From: Tieghemiomyces parasiticus
Lineage: Eukaryota; Kickxellomycota; Dimargaritomycetes; Dimargaritales; Dimargaritaceae
Reading direction: 5' to 3'
Assembly: GCA_027575765.1 (NCBI GenBank)
Contig: JANBPT010000775.1
Span: 1-23,528, forward strand
Length of the DNA: 23,528 nucleotides
A program made the translations under genes and the position numbers. Below the pieces are notes generated by a model, which did no database searches, was not told where the DNA came from, and saw nothing but the letters and a program-made list of their open reading frames with translations. Below are positions 1 to 11,380 of the stretch, one piece after another. Within the stretch, counting starts at the first letter, position 1, and every line of letters begins with the position of its first letter.

Positions 1-2764
1 TCCTACCAGCCTAAACAACTGAGGCGGCCAATACTAGGGTTAAAAAGAACATTGTTATTTTGTCATATATAAGGCCCGAGCTTTTACATCTAATAGCTCG
101 GGGAGTGTTTTTCCCTACCCTGCCTCGGGGTACCTAGTTCTTTATAAAAACCTTTTATTTTTTCTTCACATTTATATTGTGAACAATGGGACTTCAGCGT
201 CTTTTGTACGGTATAATAAATGAGGATGAAGAAAACTTAATAGTCGAATTCGGTCAAATTATGAAGAGAGAGTATATTCTGTCTTTTTTTGTAGGGCGCG
301 GCTCACGCCTTTTTTTATTTGGAAGAAAACGAAGCTTAACCAGCGAACAAGAATGAATGACAGATAGTAACGTTTCCTTTGACGAAGTGACAAGTCTGAT
401 ATAGGATTGGAGTCAAAGAGTTGTCCAAACCTGATAAACGAACGTAAAATCGAAACTTGATAGAGGAAGTGATAAAAGGTTTTTAGGTTCCGCGCACAAC
501 ATTTATTTATTGTGGAAAAACTATCTAATAGCTTCACTTTTAATCTTTCCTGATTTGCTATGTGTCCTTATAGGTAAAAGTTTTTTCTACCGAAGTTTTG
601 TATAACCTTGCTGACTTTGGGGGTATAATACCCCAGGTAGTCGTCAAACGGAACTAGGAAGGGATGGAATTCTAGTATACTTATTTACACCGTTTTTCTT
701 GCTGCTGGCTGATCTTTTTTTTTATATACCATTTTTGACACCCACATTACATGTCGTTGTTGTACACCAGGGCGAAGACGCTATTAGCTGGGTACCTAAG
801 CCCGGTCTATTCGTTTCCGATTTTTGGTTAGCTCCGGTGGCCAATGGATATGGCCGCTGGAAAGGTATTTTTTGAGCTTTATCGTTTTAGCTACTGCCAA
901 TGGCGGAACTATGACAATGACCCAATTGGCTGTAGACTTCACCATTTGACAGTAGTCTATTTTCTAGCATATATATTGTTACTGACGCACCTTGTAGTAA
1001 ATTGACACCTCTTTCCCGAAAAACCTATTTATTATTCGAAACCGACTCCGTATATGAACAAGGTGCAGCATGTGATTGCTGTATATTGCCTGTGAAAAGG
1101 CACTATAAAATAGGGCTTGACGAAAGAAGGAAATTTGGCGCGATTTTGTATAAACAAAAAAGGTCAGTAAAGAGCTTTCGTTGTTTCATAGGGCCCGACT
1201 TGGGCCCGCTTTATCAATGATCTTAACCTCCTTTGATTGTTAAAAGGAAAGTGTATTGTCGTTGCTGCAACCAGACATCAGTTTGACGTCCGGCAGTCAG
1301 TATAAACTTGGCCTAGGTACCCAGAAGCTTTGGTTATTGCCCTCTAAATGCCGGCACTGATAAAACTGGATTATGGTCAGCTGCAGCTAACCACAAAAGT
1401 GGTGCGGACACCTGCTTTGCGTTTTGAAGGAATTTAGCAGATGCGCCAATATCAATGTAACGTCAATAATGGCCAATCCTCCTCTGGGGGATAGGCCACT
1501 CAAAGTTTTAAGGTTACGGGCGATATGCAGGGGGATGTAGATCCTTCCCCTGCACACGAGCACAAGAAGCGAGCCCGCACGGGCAGGCAAGGACTTGTTG
1601 GCTGGTTTTCCTTTTTGACCCAGTTTTAAATTTTCTTTCTTTATTTTACACCATTGGGATACCATCATGGTCCCATACTATTGGCGTTAACGCTCAAGTA
1701 AACCAACCCGTTTCTTGCCGTTTGCCATCGGGTACAGACAGTCGTTGTGTACTACTCAACCGCCATTGTATTCCTGAGGTCTAGCACCACAGGACCTAAT
1801 TTAACGTAGATAATTATATAGGCATTATATAACCCATCCCGCCTATCATAAGCATGGCTATTTTTTTCCTATTTCTGCAGTAGTGAGGCTAGGGGAATGG
1901 TTAAGGCACCTAAAGGTTGATAATTTTACGACTGGAATGGAACCGTGGTAGTGGTCAACCTATGTGGCATGCCTTGTAATGTGTAGCCATCTATTGCTTA
2001 TCAAAAGCTAACGTACCAGGATACAACAATCGACGTGATCGTGGCTCAATTCCGGGGTGGCACTGAACTGTATCTACACTCAGGTGCACGCATATGCTGG
2101 AGCCAAGCCTCCTACGCCCTGTTTTTTTAAGAGGAGTAATACTAGACCAGAACTGGGTAAGGTATAATAGCGTGTTGTATACATCTAAATACGCTTATTA
2201 AAAAAAAAAGAGCCATGGAACTGCTAAGGGAGGGGGGCTAAAATACGATGTAGGTATATGAAGGTCTGACTACTAGGGACGTCAGCCCAGACAGCATGGA
2301 AGGTAATAAACCCGGTGGAAAGAGGGAAGAGAGGAAGGTTGGGCAAGGGTTGGTGCCTTGACTATACCCAAGCATGGGAGGAAGCCGTCGCCTCCCTGGC
2401 AGGGGATCTGCCGCGACATGAGGAGAGGTGCAAGGAGGTCGGAGGTGGTGAGGCCCTCACCATTCACACCACCATAGTGGATGCCTTTGGCCATTGTGTC
2501 CGTGTTCCTCACAAACTCCTATTCCAACGCCACTTGAGTACCTGGAAGCGATACCCTTTTTATGATCCTGCAAGACCAATTGATACGCAACCTTTGATTA
2601 CTTCAGATACATGGATCAACCTTACTACCCAACCCTTGTCATTGAGCTCGAGTTTTAGGTGGTATAAACTTAATTGCTATTTAATATACCACCCCCAGGT
2701 TGTATAAATGTGTAAAATGATAAAAAGAATTAAACGATGATTCCGACGCCAGCCGTACAGGTAC
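1..2764. other. AT-rich region without an intact gene
   Basis: Apart from a possible retroelement scrap near its right end (listed separately), I see no gene here. It is AT-rich with many short T and A runs, for example the A run near 2199-2208. Open frames are short, mostly begin at non-ATG codons and resemble no family I know. The string GGTACC recurs: GGGTACCT near 126 and 789, and inverted near 1313. I found no tRNA, rRNA, telomere array or long terminal repeat. Together with the right end of the window it frames a GC-richer block that holds all four genes. It is probably decayed intergenic or repeat DNA. Confidence 0.6.
2315..2707 (+). pseudogene. possible LINE-type polyprotein scrap (weak)
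   Basis: One open frame of 130 codons without an ATG start; a stop lies just upstream and the frame begins at GTG. Residues near its start read CLDYTQAWEEAVASLAGDLP. That style (W..L.D..Y..AW..A...L..DL) resembles the helical linker between endonuclease and reverse transcriptase in non-LTR retrotransposons. No catalytic motif is present, and the C-terminal half, rich in Tyr, Trp and Pro, is not recognised. The opposite strand is also open over part of this stretch, so chance cannot be ruled out. It could be a neutral open frame in slightly GC-richer DNA. Confidence 0.2.
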
Positions 2765-5700
2765 TTATTCATACTTGGTAGCGAGGAAGCACGAACCCAG
2801 CACCGCGGCCTTAAGCTCGACCTCCAATTGGGTTTCGTCCCTTTCGGGCCAGTACTTCTCGATGTCCAGGACCTCCTCCTCGGTGGCCACAGGCTCTTCT
2901 CCATCATCATGATCTTGCTCACCACACGACTGCGGATCCTTTTCGCCGTCCTCATTATCGCTACCACCGACCTCGGCCGGCTTCGCTGTATCCTGAAACA
3001 CCGGCGCGGGTTGGTCATCCACCGCCTCGGGGTCCTCCTGGTCGAACGAAAAGGTGAACGGGTCCATCTCAAATATCGTCTCGCGGAGTGTCCGGCCGGC
3101 GCGGGCGGCGGCGATTTCGGCAATGGTGCGGGCGTTTCTATCGCCCTTCCACACCGCAAGGCGGACGTTGTGAGGGACGCCCTCGAACTTGCGGTGCAAC
3201 GGGTAGGCCCGTCGGGTATCGCCATGGCCCGTGAAGATGATGATCCCGGTGTGTGGGTTGGCCGCGTCCCAGATCGCTCCCAGCCGCGTATCCAGCAGGG
3301 TTAGTGCACGGTGGAGGTCTTGTTCCGTAGGTACGAGAGGGACAGCGAAATCATTTGATGGCTGGCTGTGGTTACGTCCAGTACCGCCGCTACCAAAACC
3401 CCCACGACCCCCGCCTCGGAACCCGCCGTGGAACTTACCGCGTTCGCAGGCGGCCGCCGCGGCCCCCGGCGACAAGTAATAGAGCGACTCGAGACCCGTG
3501 AGGCGGGCCACCGTTAGGGCGGTAACAGGTACCCGGTACTTGAGCAGCTTGACGGTGGATTCGTCATTGTACGACAGTGTATACTCGGAACGGGGGCCCA
3601 CGTATTGTGAGAAGGTCTGCGCCGGGCCGATGAACACAGCATTCTGGCGGAAATGTAGGGGTCGACCCTGGTCGTCGACCACGGGGCTGGCCACTCGGGC
3701 GAGATCATATGCTGTAGGTGCCTGGGAATACCCCATCCTCTCTCGCGCAGTCTTGGGCGGGCGGGCACTGGCCTTGGTAAGAACGGGTGCAAACCGGGCG
3801 GGCGGGTCATTGGCCTCTACCTGTTCGGCCAGAAGCCCGTCACGGCCGAAATACAGGCCAAAGGCTGGACCCTGTTCCAATTTCCGTTTGAGCAGGTCCA
3901 AGCACGCCACAGAATCCTCGACGGAATCGTGACCCAGCTGGCTGTTTGGGTCCTGGATCACGCGGCCGAGATGGGTGAGGACTAGCCAGCGGAGAGATGG
4001 TTTAGGTCCACGGCCCGACGATAACTTGAGGGCGTCATCGCGCGGTAAGTTGAAAATGAAGGCTGTGTCGACCACCAGCGGGTGGACTAGCTTGAGAGCC
4101 TTCAGATCGTTCTGGAGAGACTGTCCCAGCATGATGGTCCGCTTGTCAATCAAGGTGTTGAGTTCCCGTTGCACGTCCGCCAGTGTGGTGGTGACCCCCA
4201 CCATCATGGATGGTGTGATCCCGCTGAACTTCGTCACGTAGTTGATGATGCGATTAGGCGGCCGCACTAGTTTGTCCAGGATAATCTTGCCATCCAAGTC
4301 AACGGCAGACACGCGCGTCAGTTCGCTGCCTGCCTTGGTCACGCACATTTCACAGTCCAGTGCAATAATCTTGTAGGGCCCATGGCTGCCATCCAGGCGA
4401 GCCTCCTCAATGTCGACCCCATAAGCTGCCGTATGGGTCCAGGCCTTGGCTTCGTCACCCAGTGCCCGCTGCGCTTCCTCCATCGTCAGGTAAGCACCGT
4501 CACCACGGAGTTGACTGGCCGTCATGAGGTAGGTCTGTGGGTAGCTGGTGTTCATGCCCTTGAAACCTGAAGGTGAAAATAGGAGTTGTTCGTTACAGGG
4601 TAGGCAATGCGGCGGGTGAGTAAACGGATTCCATCGGTTGCAACAGGGGACGGGGCCGTATTCGAATGGATGAGGCCGCGCCTGCCTCATATAGGTCAGG
4701 TGTACCACTTACGTTCTAAGAACTTCTCCCGCTTGGCATTCAGCACCTCGGGGCTCAACGGGGTGGTGAACACGTTGAGATACGGGTTGGGCAGTCGCCG
4801 GCGCTCGGTCGGACACAGCATCGGATAAAGATGAGAGAACATAATGCGAAGGTTGGGCATGCGCTGTAACTGGGCTTGGGCAGCAGGGTCCTGAAGCAGC
4901 GTTTCCAGCGAATAAACGGGTTCGAGCGGCTTGGCCTCGCCACTGATCCACTTGACGTGCTGCTCAGCAAGCCTATGGTGAATTTTCAAGGCCACGTCTA
5001 GGAACGGGATGTGCAGTACAACCAATTGGTTAAGGTGGGATTGGTTCTGATTGGAGTTGTTAGAAGCATCCGGGCGCGACGAGAGATAGAGGGTCAATGA
5101 TGAGAATAACGGGAGTGAGGTGAGAGGTTAGGGCAATTAAACGTGGATTGTAAATTGGATACAACCGTGTCTCTAGACTAGTGGTAGATCACATGTATCT
5201 GTGTCATTCCCGAGATGTGATCGTCCAGTTCACCGCCAACTCACCTCGATATTAACGAAGCAAGGGTCCACTCTTGTGGTCAAGCATGAACGCAGAAGGC
5301 AGCCCAGATCGGATGTCCGTAGAAAATCCTTCTTGATTGGGCGAACGGAAAATTTGGGCGCATTCTAAACGATTGGTCAACGAGATTCGAAAGGGTACAA
5401 GGAGCGGATGAAGGAAGAGATTAGTACACCATACACCACCAAGGTGACAGCCTGAGAGCGGGAGAGCCTGGCTCATCAATTCATGGCTGTGATCAACGCT
5501 ATTATATAGTAAACCAGGGACGGTTGCGAAAAAATAGACTTACCCGAGGGTCGCGCAATTCAGCTTCAATCTTCGCCGCGATGGCCAGTTTCTCGGCAGT
5601 AGCTTCGTCGATGGGTTTGTCAGCGTTATCGGCTTCAGCCTCTGGCTCGCCAGTAGACTTATTATCGAGGCACGCTTTTTTGGGTTCCGGGGTCTGGGCG

Positions 5701-6677
5701 TCGTCCTTCATGGGGCTATTAGACGTGGCCGCATCCGCTTTTGGCTCATCGAAGGGTCGTTTCTTAGACATGGTATCGACCGGTGTCTTTTCAGCAGGTG
5801 TGACGACGACCGTGGCCGATACGGCCGCAGTGCGCTTTTTGCCGCGTTTGCGGGCACGCTTGCCATCAGGCTTGGCTGTAATAGTGGCGGAGCAAGTCGT
5901 TTCGACACCCTCCTTAACCCGAACCTGCAGCTTCGAAAGGTCAGACTCCCCCGCCGGGTCACACTTGGGCATCTTGGCCTTCGAGTCATCCTCTATGGCG
6001 GGCCCTTGGTGGCTTTGGGATGCTTCAGCAACAGTGGGAGTTGAAGTATTGGGGTCAAGTTTAGCATTCGGTGCGTTGGTCATGGACTGGGGTGTCCAAG
6101 CACGCTGCGGCGTCGTACCGGCAATCTTGGCTTTCGAGACCAAACGCATTAGGTGCCGCTTGGAGGTCTTAGAGGGCGGGGCAACACGTCGGCCAATCAT
6201 TGGCTTTCCCGGGGCGAACGCACCGGTACGTCTGGTGGGTACGGTCGGCTTTCCCGGGACGAACGCACCGGTATTGCTGGCGGGTAGGGCCGGCTTCTTC
6301 TTGACAAGCCATTCCAATGGACTAGGCTGAGTATCTAAGGCTGAAGGAGCAGGAGAGGGTTGGTATGATACGGCCCTAGTGACCAATTTGGGCTTAGATA
6401 TTACCATCGAGGTCTTATTGGTAGGTAGCGGGTTGTAGATAATCTGGCGGCGTTTTTTCCGTCCTGGTGCTTGGTCCGGGATAGCGTTGGTAGGCTCTAG
6501 GCTCCATGAGGCTTTTTCGTCCGGGCCGGTGGCCTTGCTCGACCCCGCGCTTGGGTTTGGCGGGTGACTGGACAACGCGGTGGAGGTGGCAACGGTGGGA
6601 TTTGTGGCTGCTTCGGCTGCAGGCGCTGCGCCCACATTGTTTAGGCCGAGGAATTCAAACACATCAAATCCGGCCAT
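2765..6677 (-). CDS. REX1: REX1/RNH70-type DEDDh 3'-5' RNA exonuclease, four exons
   Basis: Exons on the minus strand: 6677-5544, 5364-5245, 5046-4713 and 4566-2765 (TAA). Phases agree at every junction, giving 1129 aa. Introns start GTAAGT, GTGAGT and GTAAGT and end TAG, CAG and CAG; intron 2 has a TTCTAAC branch site. Residues 1-378 are low-complexity and basic, with nuclear-localisation-like patches ([17 protein letters not shown]). Residues about 380-530 hold the conserved upstream block, including [17 protein letters not shown]. The exonuclease domain follows, with DEDDh residues D600 and E602 (ALDCEMC), D683 (QNDLKAL), H742 and D747 (HDSVED). Next come an RGG/glycine-rich patch and a conserved-looking C-terminal part ending in an acidic tail. 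In yeast, Rex1 trims the 3' ends of 5S rRNA, tRNA precursors and 5.8S rRNA in the nucleus. The family call is strong; REX1 rather than another REXO member rests on the long N-terminal part and the upstream block. No transcript support is available. Confidence 0.9.
6202..6291 (-). repeat. 45-bp tandem duplication inside REX1 exon 1
   Basis: Two adjacent 45-bp units begin with GGCTTTCCCGGG on the plus strand at 6202 and 6247, and a third partial start (GGCTTC) follows at 6292. On the coding strand they give two in-frame 15-residue units, each containing TGAFxPGKP. The repeat lies in the disordered N-terminal region of the exonuclease, so copy number may vary without harm. Confidence 0.85.
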
Positions 6678-7060
6678 GGTGTAGAACTCGGTGGGTGTTG
6701 ATCAGCACAGGTTCGATGACGAGAAAATGACTCGCTGCGAATGAGGAGCTCGAAGGTCGGTTAAGGTGGAAGGCGCTAAAGGTGAAGACAAAACGACGAG
6801 CGGAATGAGTTATGGTGGGTTCGACATTGCAGTCGCTGCTACCAGCTGGCGGCAGCAATACTATTTCTTTTTTTTTCGGTTTTCTCACAACGCTTGTGCT
6901 CGCAGACTGGTATGGGGCCGAACCAGCATAATGCTCGGACAGCCGGGCGATAAAGATCTGGGCAGAAAATAAAAAGGCATTCGAAAATTAGGGGAAAGCT
7001 GGAAGTGGATAGGTGCATAAAGGATTAGTTTAGTTTTATATCACGTGATATATTAAGCCC
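6678..7060 (-). promoter_or_regulatory. upstream region of REX1 with a CACGTG palindrome
   Basis: This is the stretch before the REX1 start codon. On the plus strand it is moderately purine-rich (pyrimidine-rich in the gene's sense), as is common before fungal start codons. At 7037-7052 it holds the perfect 16-bp palindrome TATATCACGTGATATA. Its CACGTG core is the E-box bound by bHLH factors such as Cbf1, Pho4 and USF-like proteins, and the flanking T/A (TCACGTGA) fits the Cbf1 type best. The site is about 360 bp from the ATG. Binding itself is inferred. Confidence 0.45.
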
Positions 7061-10000
7061 TCTTTTAGAACCATGCGCCAGCTGTATTTTTCAAAGCTCT
7101 TGTTCCAAGCCGGGCCGTTTCCGCACTTGATTGTTTAGCTGTAAGCTGAACGTCATAGTCCAGGGTGGCTTATGGCGGGCACTATCGAAGCGACATTATC
7201 TGTTTGCTCCGTTCGCTATAAACGACGCAGGCCCTGCCAGATATGGGGGGGGGGGGTTAAGCGGTAGCCAGACATGCCAAGCTCACTCGATCGCGTTATC
7301 TTTGCACTGGTTGGCTCATATCTTGATAGCTAATCCCGTATATCACCCGGACCTCATACGTATGGAGTCACCCCCGCCGGTCGCCTTAGGGACGCTGAAC
7401 CAGCGAACATCTGCCTGATAGTCATCATCACATGGACACACTACCCGGTTCGCCCACTTAGAGGACTGGTCAGGCCGGGCATTGTACAACGTCGGGACGT
7501 TCGGCGCCATGAAGAGCCGTACCAAGCGACACAATCGACCTCTCATGTCTATAATTAGATCACGTAATTAAGAAGCGTATAACGATGTTAGCTTCCAGTT
7601 GAATTGTAGATCTCATCTCGTACCATAATTATTTACCCAACCCCAACTCAAGTACGGAAGCCATTCCCCTTCACATGCGGCAACACCAGTAGGCTAATAG
7701 AGGTGCAGGCTAATGACTAGCGGCAATGATGGGGTGAAGGGGGGACGGTTGGGTCGGGTTGGGGTAACGCTGGCGGGCGGTGATTAATTAGCCGGCTGGT
7801 CTGGTCCGTATCGATCGTCCACGTCAACCACAGAAGTGATACAGCGACACCCCTAAACGAATATTTTGCCAACAGTCTACACAAGGGCTCTAGGTTTACC
7901 ATGCAAACGTCACTGGTATTGAAGGGTTTTAAGGACAAATACACAGACCTGATTGGCTTATATGTGGGCTATACCTGACTACGTAGTACAGCCGCTAGTA
8001 GACTCTAACTGTGATGGGGGCCTGCGGTATGCGGATGCCTTTGCTAGAGTTGTGTCTGCCAATTCTGGACAAAACGCTAGAGAATGGCCACTAGGGGCCT
8101 GGATTGAGGAAAGGGTCGCTAACGCCGTAGAAAGCCAGTATAGTCTGATCATGGGGGAAGGGTAGTCCGATACTGCATTGGAATGCGGTTGGGTGACCGT
8201 CAGCTGTAATGCCTTACTTCCCCCAATTGCACCATGCATAAGGAGCTGCATTCCCCCTTGTTAAGAGTTTGGTAGACCTGCGCCTTAGAACAGAAAACAT
8301 ATACCTACTGTGCTTGAAACATCACTTATATGGACACTCATGTTTTGAACTCAGGTTCCCAAAAGACGATCATACGCCCACACGTTATATGCAACGTAAT
8401 CTAAAGGACGTATACTCGGCAAAAGCTCGCCTGCCGATCTATCGTGTCACCCCTCCCCATCCCAACCCGCCGTGTACGCCCCAGCCGCCGAGGGGACTAG
8501 CCCGTCATGTCATCTTAAACTAGGGACTGTCAAATTGGCTAGTGCAAAAGTAAAAAAAAAGCCGCTGAAGTGTAGAAGGCACTTATTCTACACGTTTAGG
8601 AGCCACTTTGTAGCCTTTTTAACGCTGGTAGAAGAGGGGAAGAAATAGAGGGACGTCACGCTGGCCACGCTACCCATTGGCCTACTATCCTTACGTTTGC
8701 TTGGGCCCCGGAAAGCTCTGTTTCAACGAGGTAAACCCCTTCAGGCTCTAAGCAATCTCCAGCGCTTCCTGGGGGTGGTTCAGGTTATACCGCTGTTAGA
8801 TGGCTGCGGAGCCCATTATGGCGTAACCCCCCCCCCCCCTCCCCTCCTCTCCTTCTCTGTCCTCCCCTACCCCCTCCCGAGCATCCTGGGTAGGACTATT
8901 ATCTGCAGATCTCGAACAGCGAATCAGCTTTGTTTGTGCCAGTACGATCACATAGAGACCCACCGGGCTTCTCCCCCCTTGAATAGAGAATGGGTGAATC
9001 GACTGTTGCCCAACGCATAGTCCTAGGCCGGAAGACACATACAAGTGAGTAGAACAGAGAGGTAAACCTGGATTCTGTATGTAAACAATGATCTCTGGTG
9101 GTATAAATACTATGTAGACGATCTGGCCCAGCCCCTTCCTCCTCCAAGGCACTGCCTCGGTAGCCAATGACCGCCCGCTCAAAAGTCCACGTTGCAAGGC
9201 CCTCTCTTATACATTCAAGACTTTACAATCCACTAGAGATATAATCGGGAAAATAAGGGACTGGCTTGCAGGGGCGGGGTGGCGCATAAGTGTTAACATA
9301 TCAGCGGGGGTTTACGCTCTTCAACTCTGACACAGTGGTGGATGGGCGACGGTTGGCACGGCTTTTGGACAAACTCGTTAGTAAATCTCACTCTGGCAGA
9401 CCTGTACTGTGGGTCGAAAGTGGGTGAGCCTTCCAAGCTTTACGCCGCCATGGCTATGGTGGGCTGGGCGGGGCAGGGAGGGTAAACGCTGGCTACGCCA
9501 TTGAAAGGGTCAGTTGCAAGGCTTTGTTCAAGGGGCGAGTAGCCCGCCAGTGCTATGCAGTACGAGTGGCCACAACCGTCACAACGCGGTAGTAGCCGAG
9601 AGGAGAGGCGGGATAATGGGAGGGGTTCAGGGCCTGCATGGTGGCGAGCGTCACACAGCGGCAGACAGCACGGGAGGTGCTCGTCATGCGCCAGCCACAC
9701 AGTCCCCGGCATCATGGGGTCTAGCACACCTCCTGATCATGCGGATGGGGTGCTGTCGTACAGGACGGTGGTGATGCTCGAGCTCCCAATGTCTACCAGC
9801 CACACACACTCACCCCTTGAGCACCATACCTGACCATGCCGTGGCGCTCCGTCTGGCAGACTAGGGCGCAAACCAGGACATTTCCATAAACGGGACCTGC
9901 GGCTACTCGACCGAAGCTTACCATGGTTTATGGTGGTCGTGCGGGGCTACGGATGTGAAGCAGGGGAGCCCTGGGCAATGGTAGAACGGATGGAGGCCGT

Positions 10001-11380
10001 CCTGCCGAACATGGTCATGCCGATGGAACGGGCCGTGCGGAGTTCGCTGTGCGCATAGCCCTATGGATGGATAATTAAGGCAACGGCATCTCACCAAGCC
10101 AACAGGGTCCCATTCATTATGCAACAGTTGGGGGACGTACTCATTTACGAAGCGGCTGTAGAAGCTACTTTGTGCGGATGGGACGGTCGGTAAGGTACAG
10201 TAGATGATCGGTGCGCAGGATAGCTTGCCTAGACAAGTAGTATCCGGGCAGCATAGAGAGGTGTCTGACGGAGAATCACCCCCAAGCCCTTGACAGGAGA
10301 GGCCTATTACGTATGCCGAGCCAGGCTGGGCCCTTTCCCGCTTTCTGTTGCCAAATAACACTGCGTCTATCCGAGCCGCCTCGGCCCGGGGCAACATGGG
10401 CTGGGGGGCGTGCTGAAATTGCCTAAATGCGTTAGGCTGGTGGCAAGGAGCGCATATACGTGTGGGGAGCAATGAGGCCAGCATACGGCGCCTTACTGTT
10501 CCTCTGGACGTGGCTGTGCCGGCCCTGGCAGCCTGGCCTGGGCTCCATAGCAGTGCGTATCTCTATGGCGAGACAGCGTGCTGTGCCCCGCCCCCATTTT
10601 AGCTGATGCACCATCGAGTCCGATTTTCACCAACGAGTCTGCTACGGACGGATGTGTGCGCAGGCATCGGCTGACAAGGGATACGCATATAGTGTGTCGG
10701 AGAATATGGCAAGGGGTCTCCGGATATGCTGAGCGGGATATACGGCTCGAGAAATCCTGATATGTTTGGTGAGCAGGGCTCGGCGGCGACGCAAATTTAC
10801 CCCAACCGAACTCCACATGGGCCACGGTTGGGGGAGAGCTGCACTTGGCAGTAAGTCGAATGACAGGTTGTTATCGCACCTCGATTGGGTAAAATATATT
10901 CCCATACCACCCAGGCCCATCTACCCTCCGGCCTTCGACCCCACCGCCCCACCTTCCCCTCCTACCGCCCGTTGAGTCGGCGGCCCGACCCCTGCACTCA
11001 ACCAACGAAGTTCCGGGCGGCCGGACCGGGGCTTGGAGGCGAAAGACTGGTCGACCAGCAGATTCGCCAGCTCGGTCTTATATTTAGAATGCGCTCGACC
11101 AGGGGCACCTTGAAAGACCAAGCAGGAAAGAAAAGCGGAGGGAGAACGTGTGAGCAGCCAGCCCCCCCTACACTCTCCCGACTCTGTGGCTGGCACTAGC
11201 CCATTTTATCCTAAACCCTACTACCGGTCCCAGACCCGCGTTATACGAGGGCCACAGACCACCTCCCAACCTGCGAGCGTTCAGATGCATATATTATGGC
11301 AGCCGCTATAGATTTGGGTGGCCATATGCTTTAAGTATGTCGCCCGGCAGGCCGTCCTCCAAGGGCATTTGCCCGTTTAC
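7061..11380. other. gene desert with homopolymer tracts
   Basis: I find no coding region here. Open frames are short, often overlap on both strands and match no family I know. The stretch 9250-11200 is GC-rich yet shows no exon-like block with matching splice sites. A run of 12 G lies at 7245-7256 and a run of 13 C at 8827-8839. The C run starts a pyrimidine tract reaching about 8878. A small unrecognised gene or a non-coding RNA cannot be excluded. Confidence 0.55.
8827..8878 (+). repeat. pyrimidine tract with a 13-C run
   Basis: Thirteen consecutive C residues (8827-8839) continue into an almost pure C/T tract to about 8878, broken by only two purines. Such mirror-like homopyrimidine stretches can form triplex structures and slip during replication or sequencing. 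Confidence 0.8.

Noticed and set aside
788..1324. Imperfect 14-bp inverted repeat CTGGGTACCTA(A/G)GC as transposon ends
   Set aside because: Too short, no target-site duplication, and no transposase-like frame between the copies.
1885..1975. tRNA-like A box (GGAATGGTTAAGGC, as in tRNA-Ser/Leu)
   Set aside because: No matching B box (GGTTCRANNCC), and the would-be acceptor arm does not pair; only a 14-base resemblance.
2030..2065. B-box-like GGCTCAATTCC
   Set aside because: The T-stem does not pair and there is no A box at the right distance.
2677..3225. Open frames antisense to or overlapping the REX1 C-terminus, including a 182-codon one
   Set aside because: They lie in other frames of a conserved exon and match no family; they are shadows of GC-rich coding DNA.
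5365..5543. C/D snoRNA in REX1 intron 1 (TTGATGAG as box C)
   Set aside because: No D box CTGA follows within the intron, and no terminal stem is visible.
5524..6330. 268-codon plus-strand frame opposite REX1 exon 1
   Set aside because: A shadow of the low-complexity coding strand; it has no recognisable domain and no splice or promoter support.
7953..8523. Two small plus-strand frames (7953-8165, 8269-8523)
   Set aside because: Both start at TTG rather than ATG, no family resemblance, and no consistent splice sites join them.
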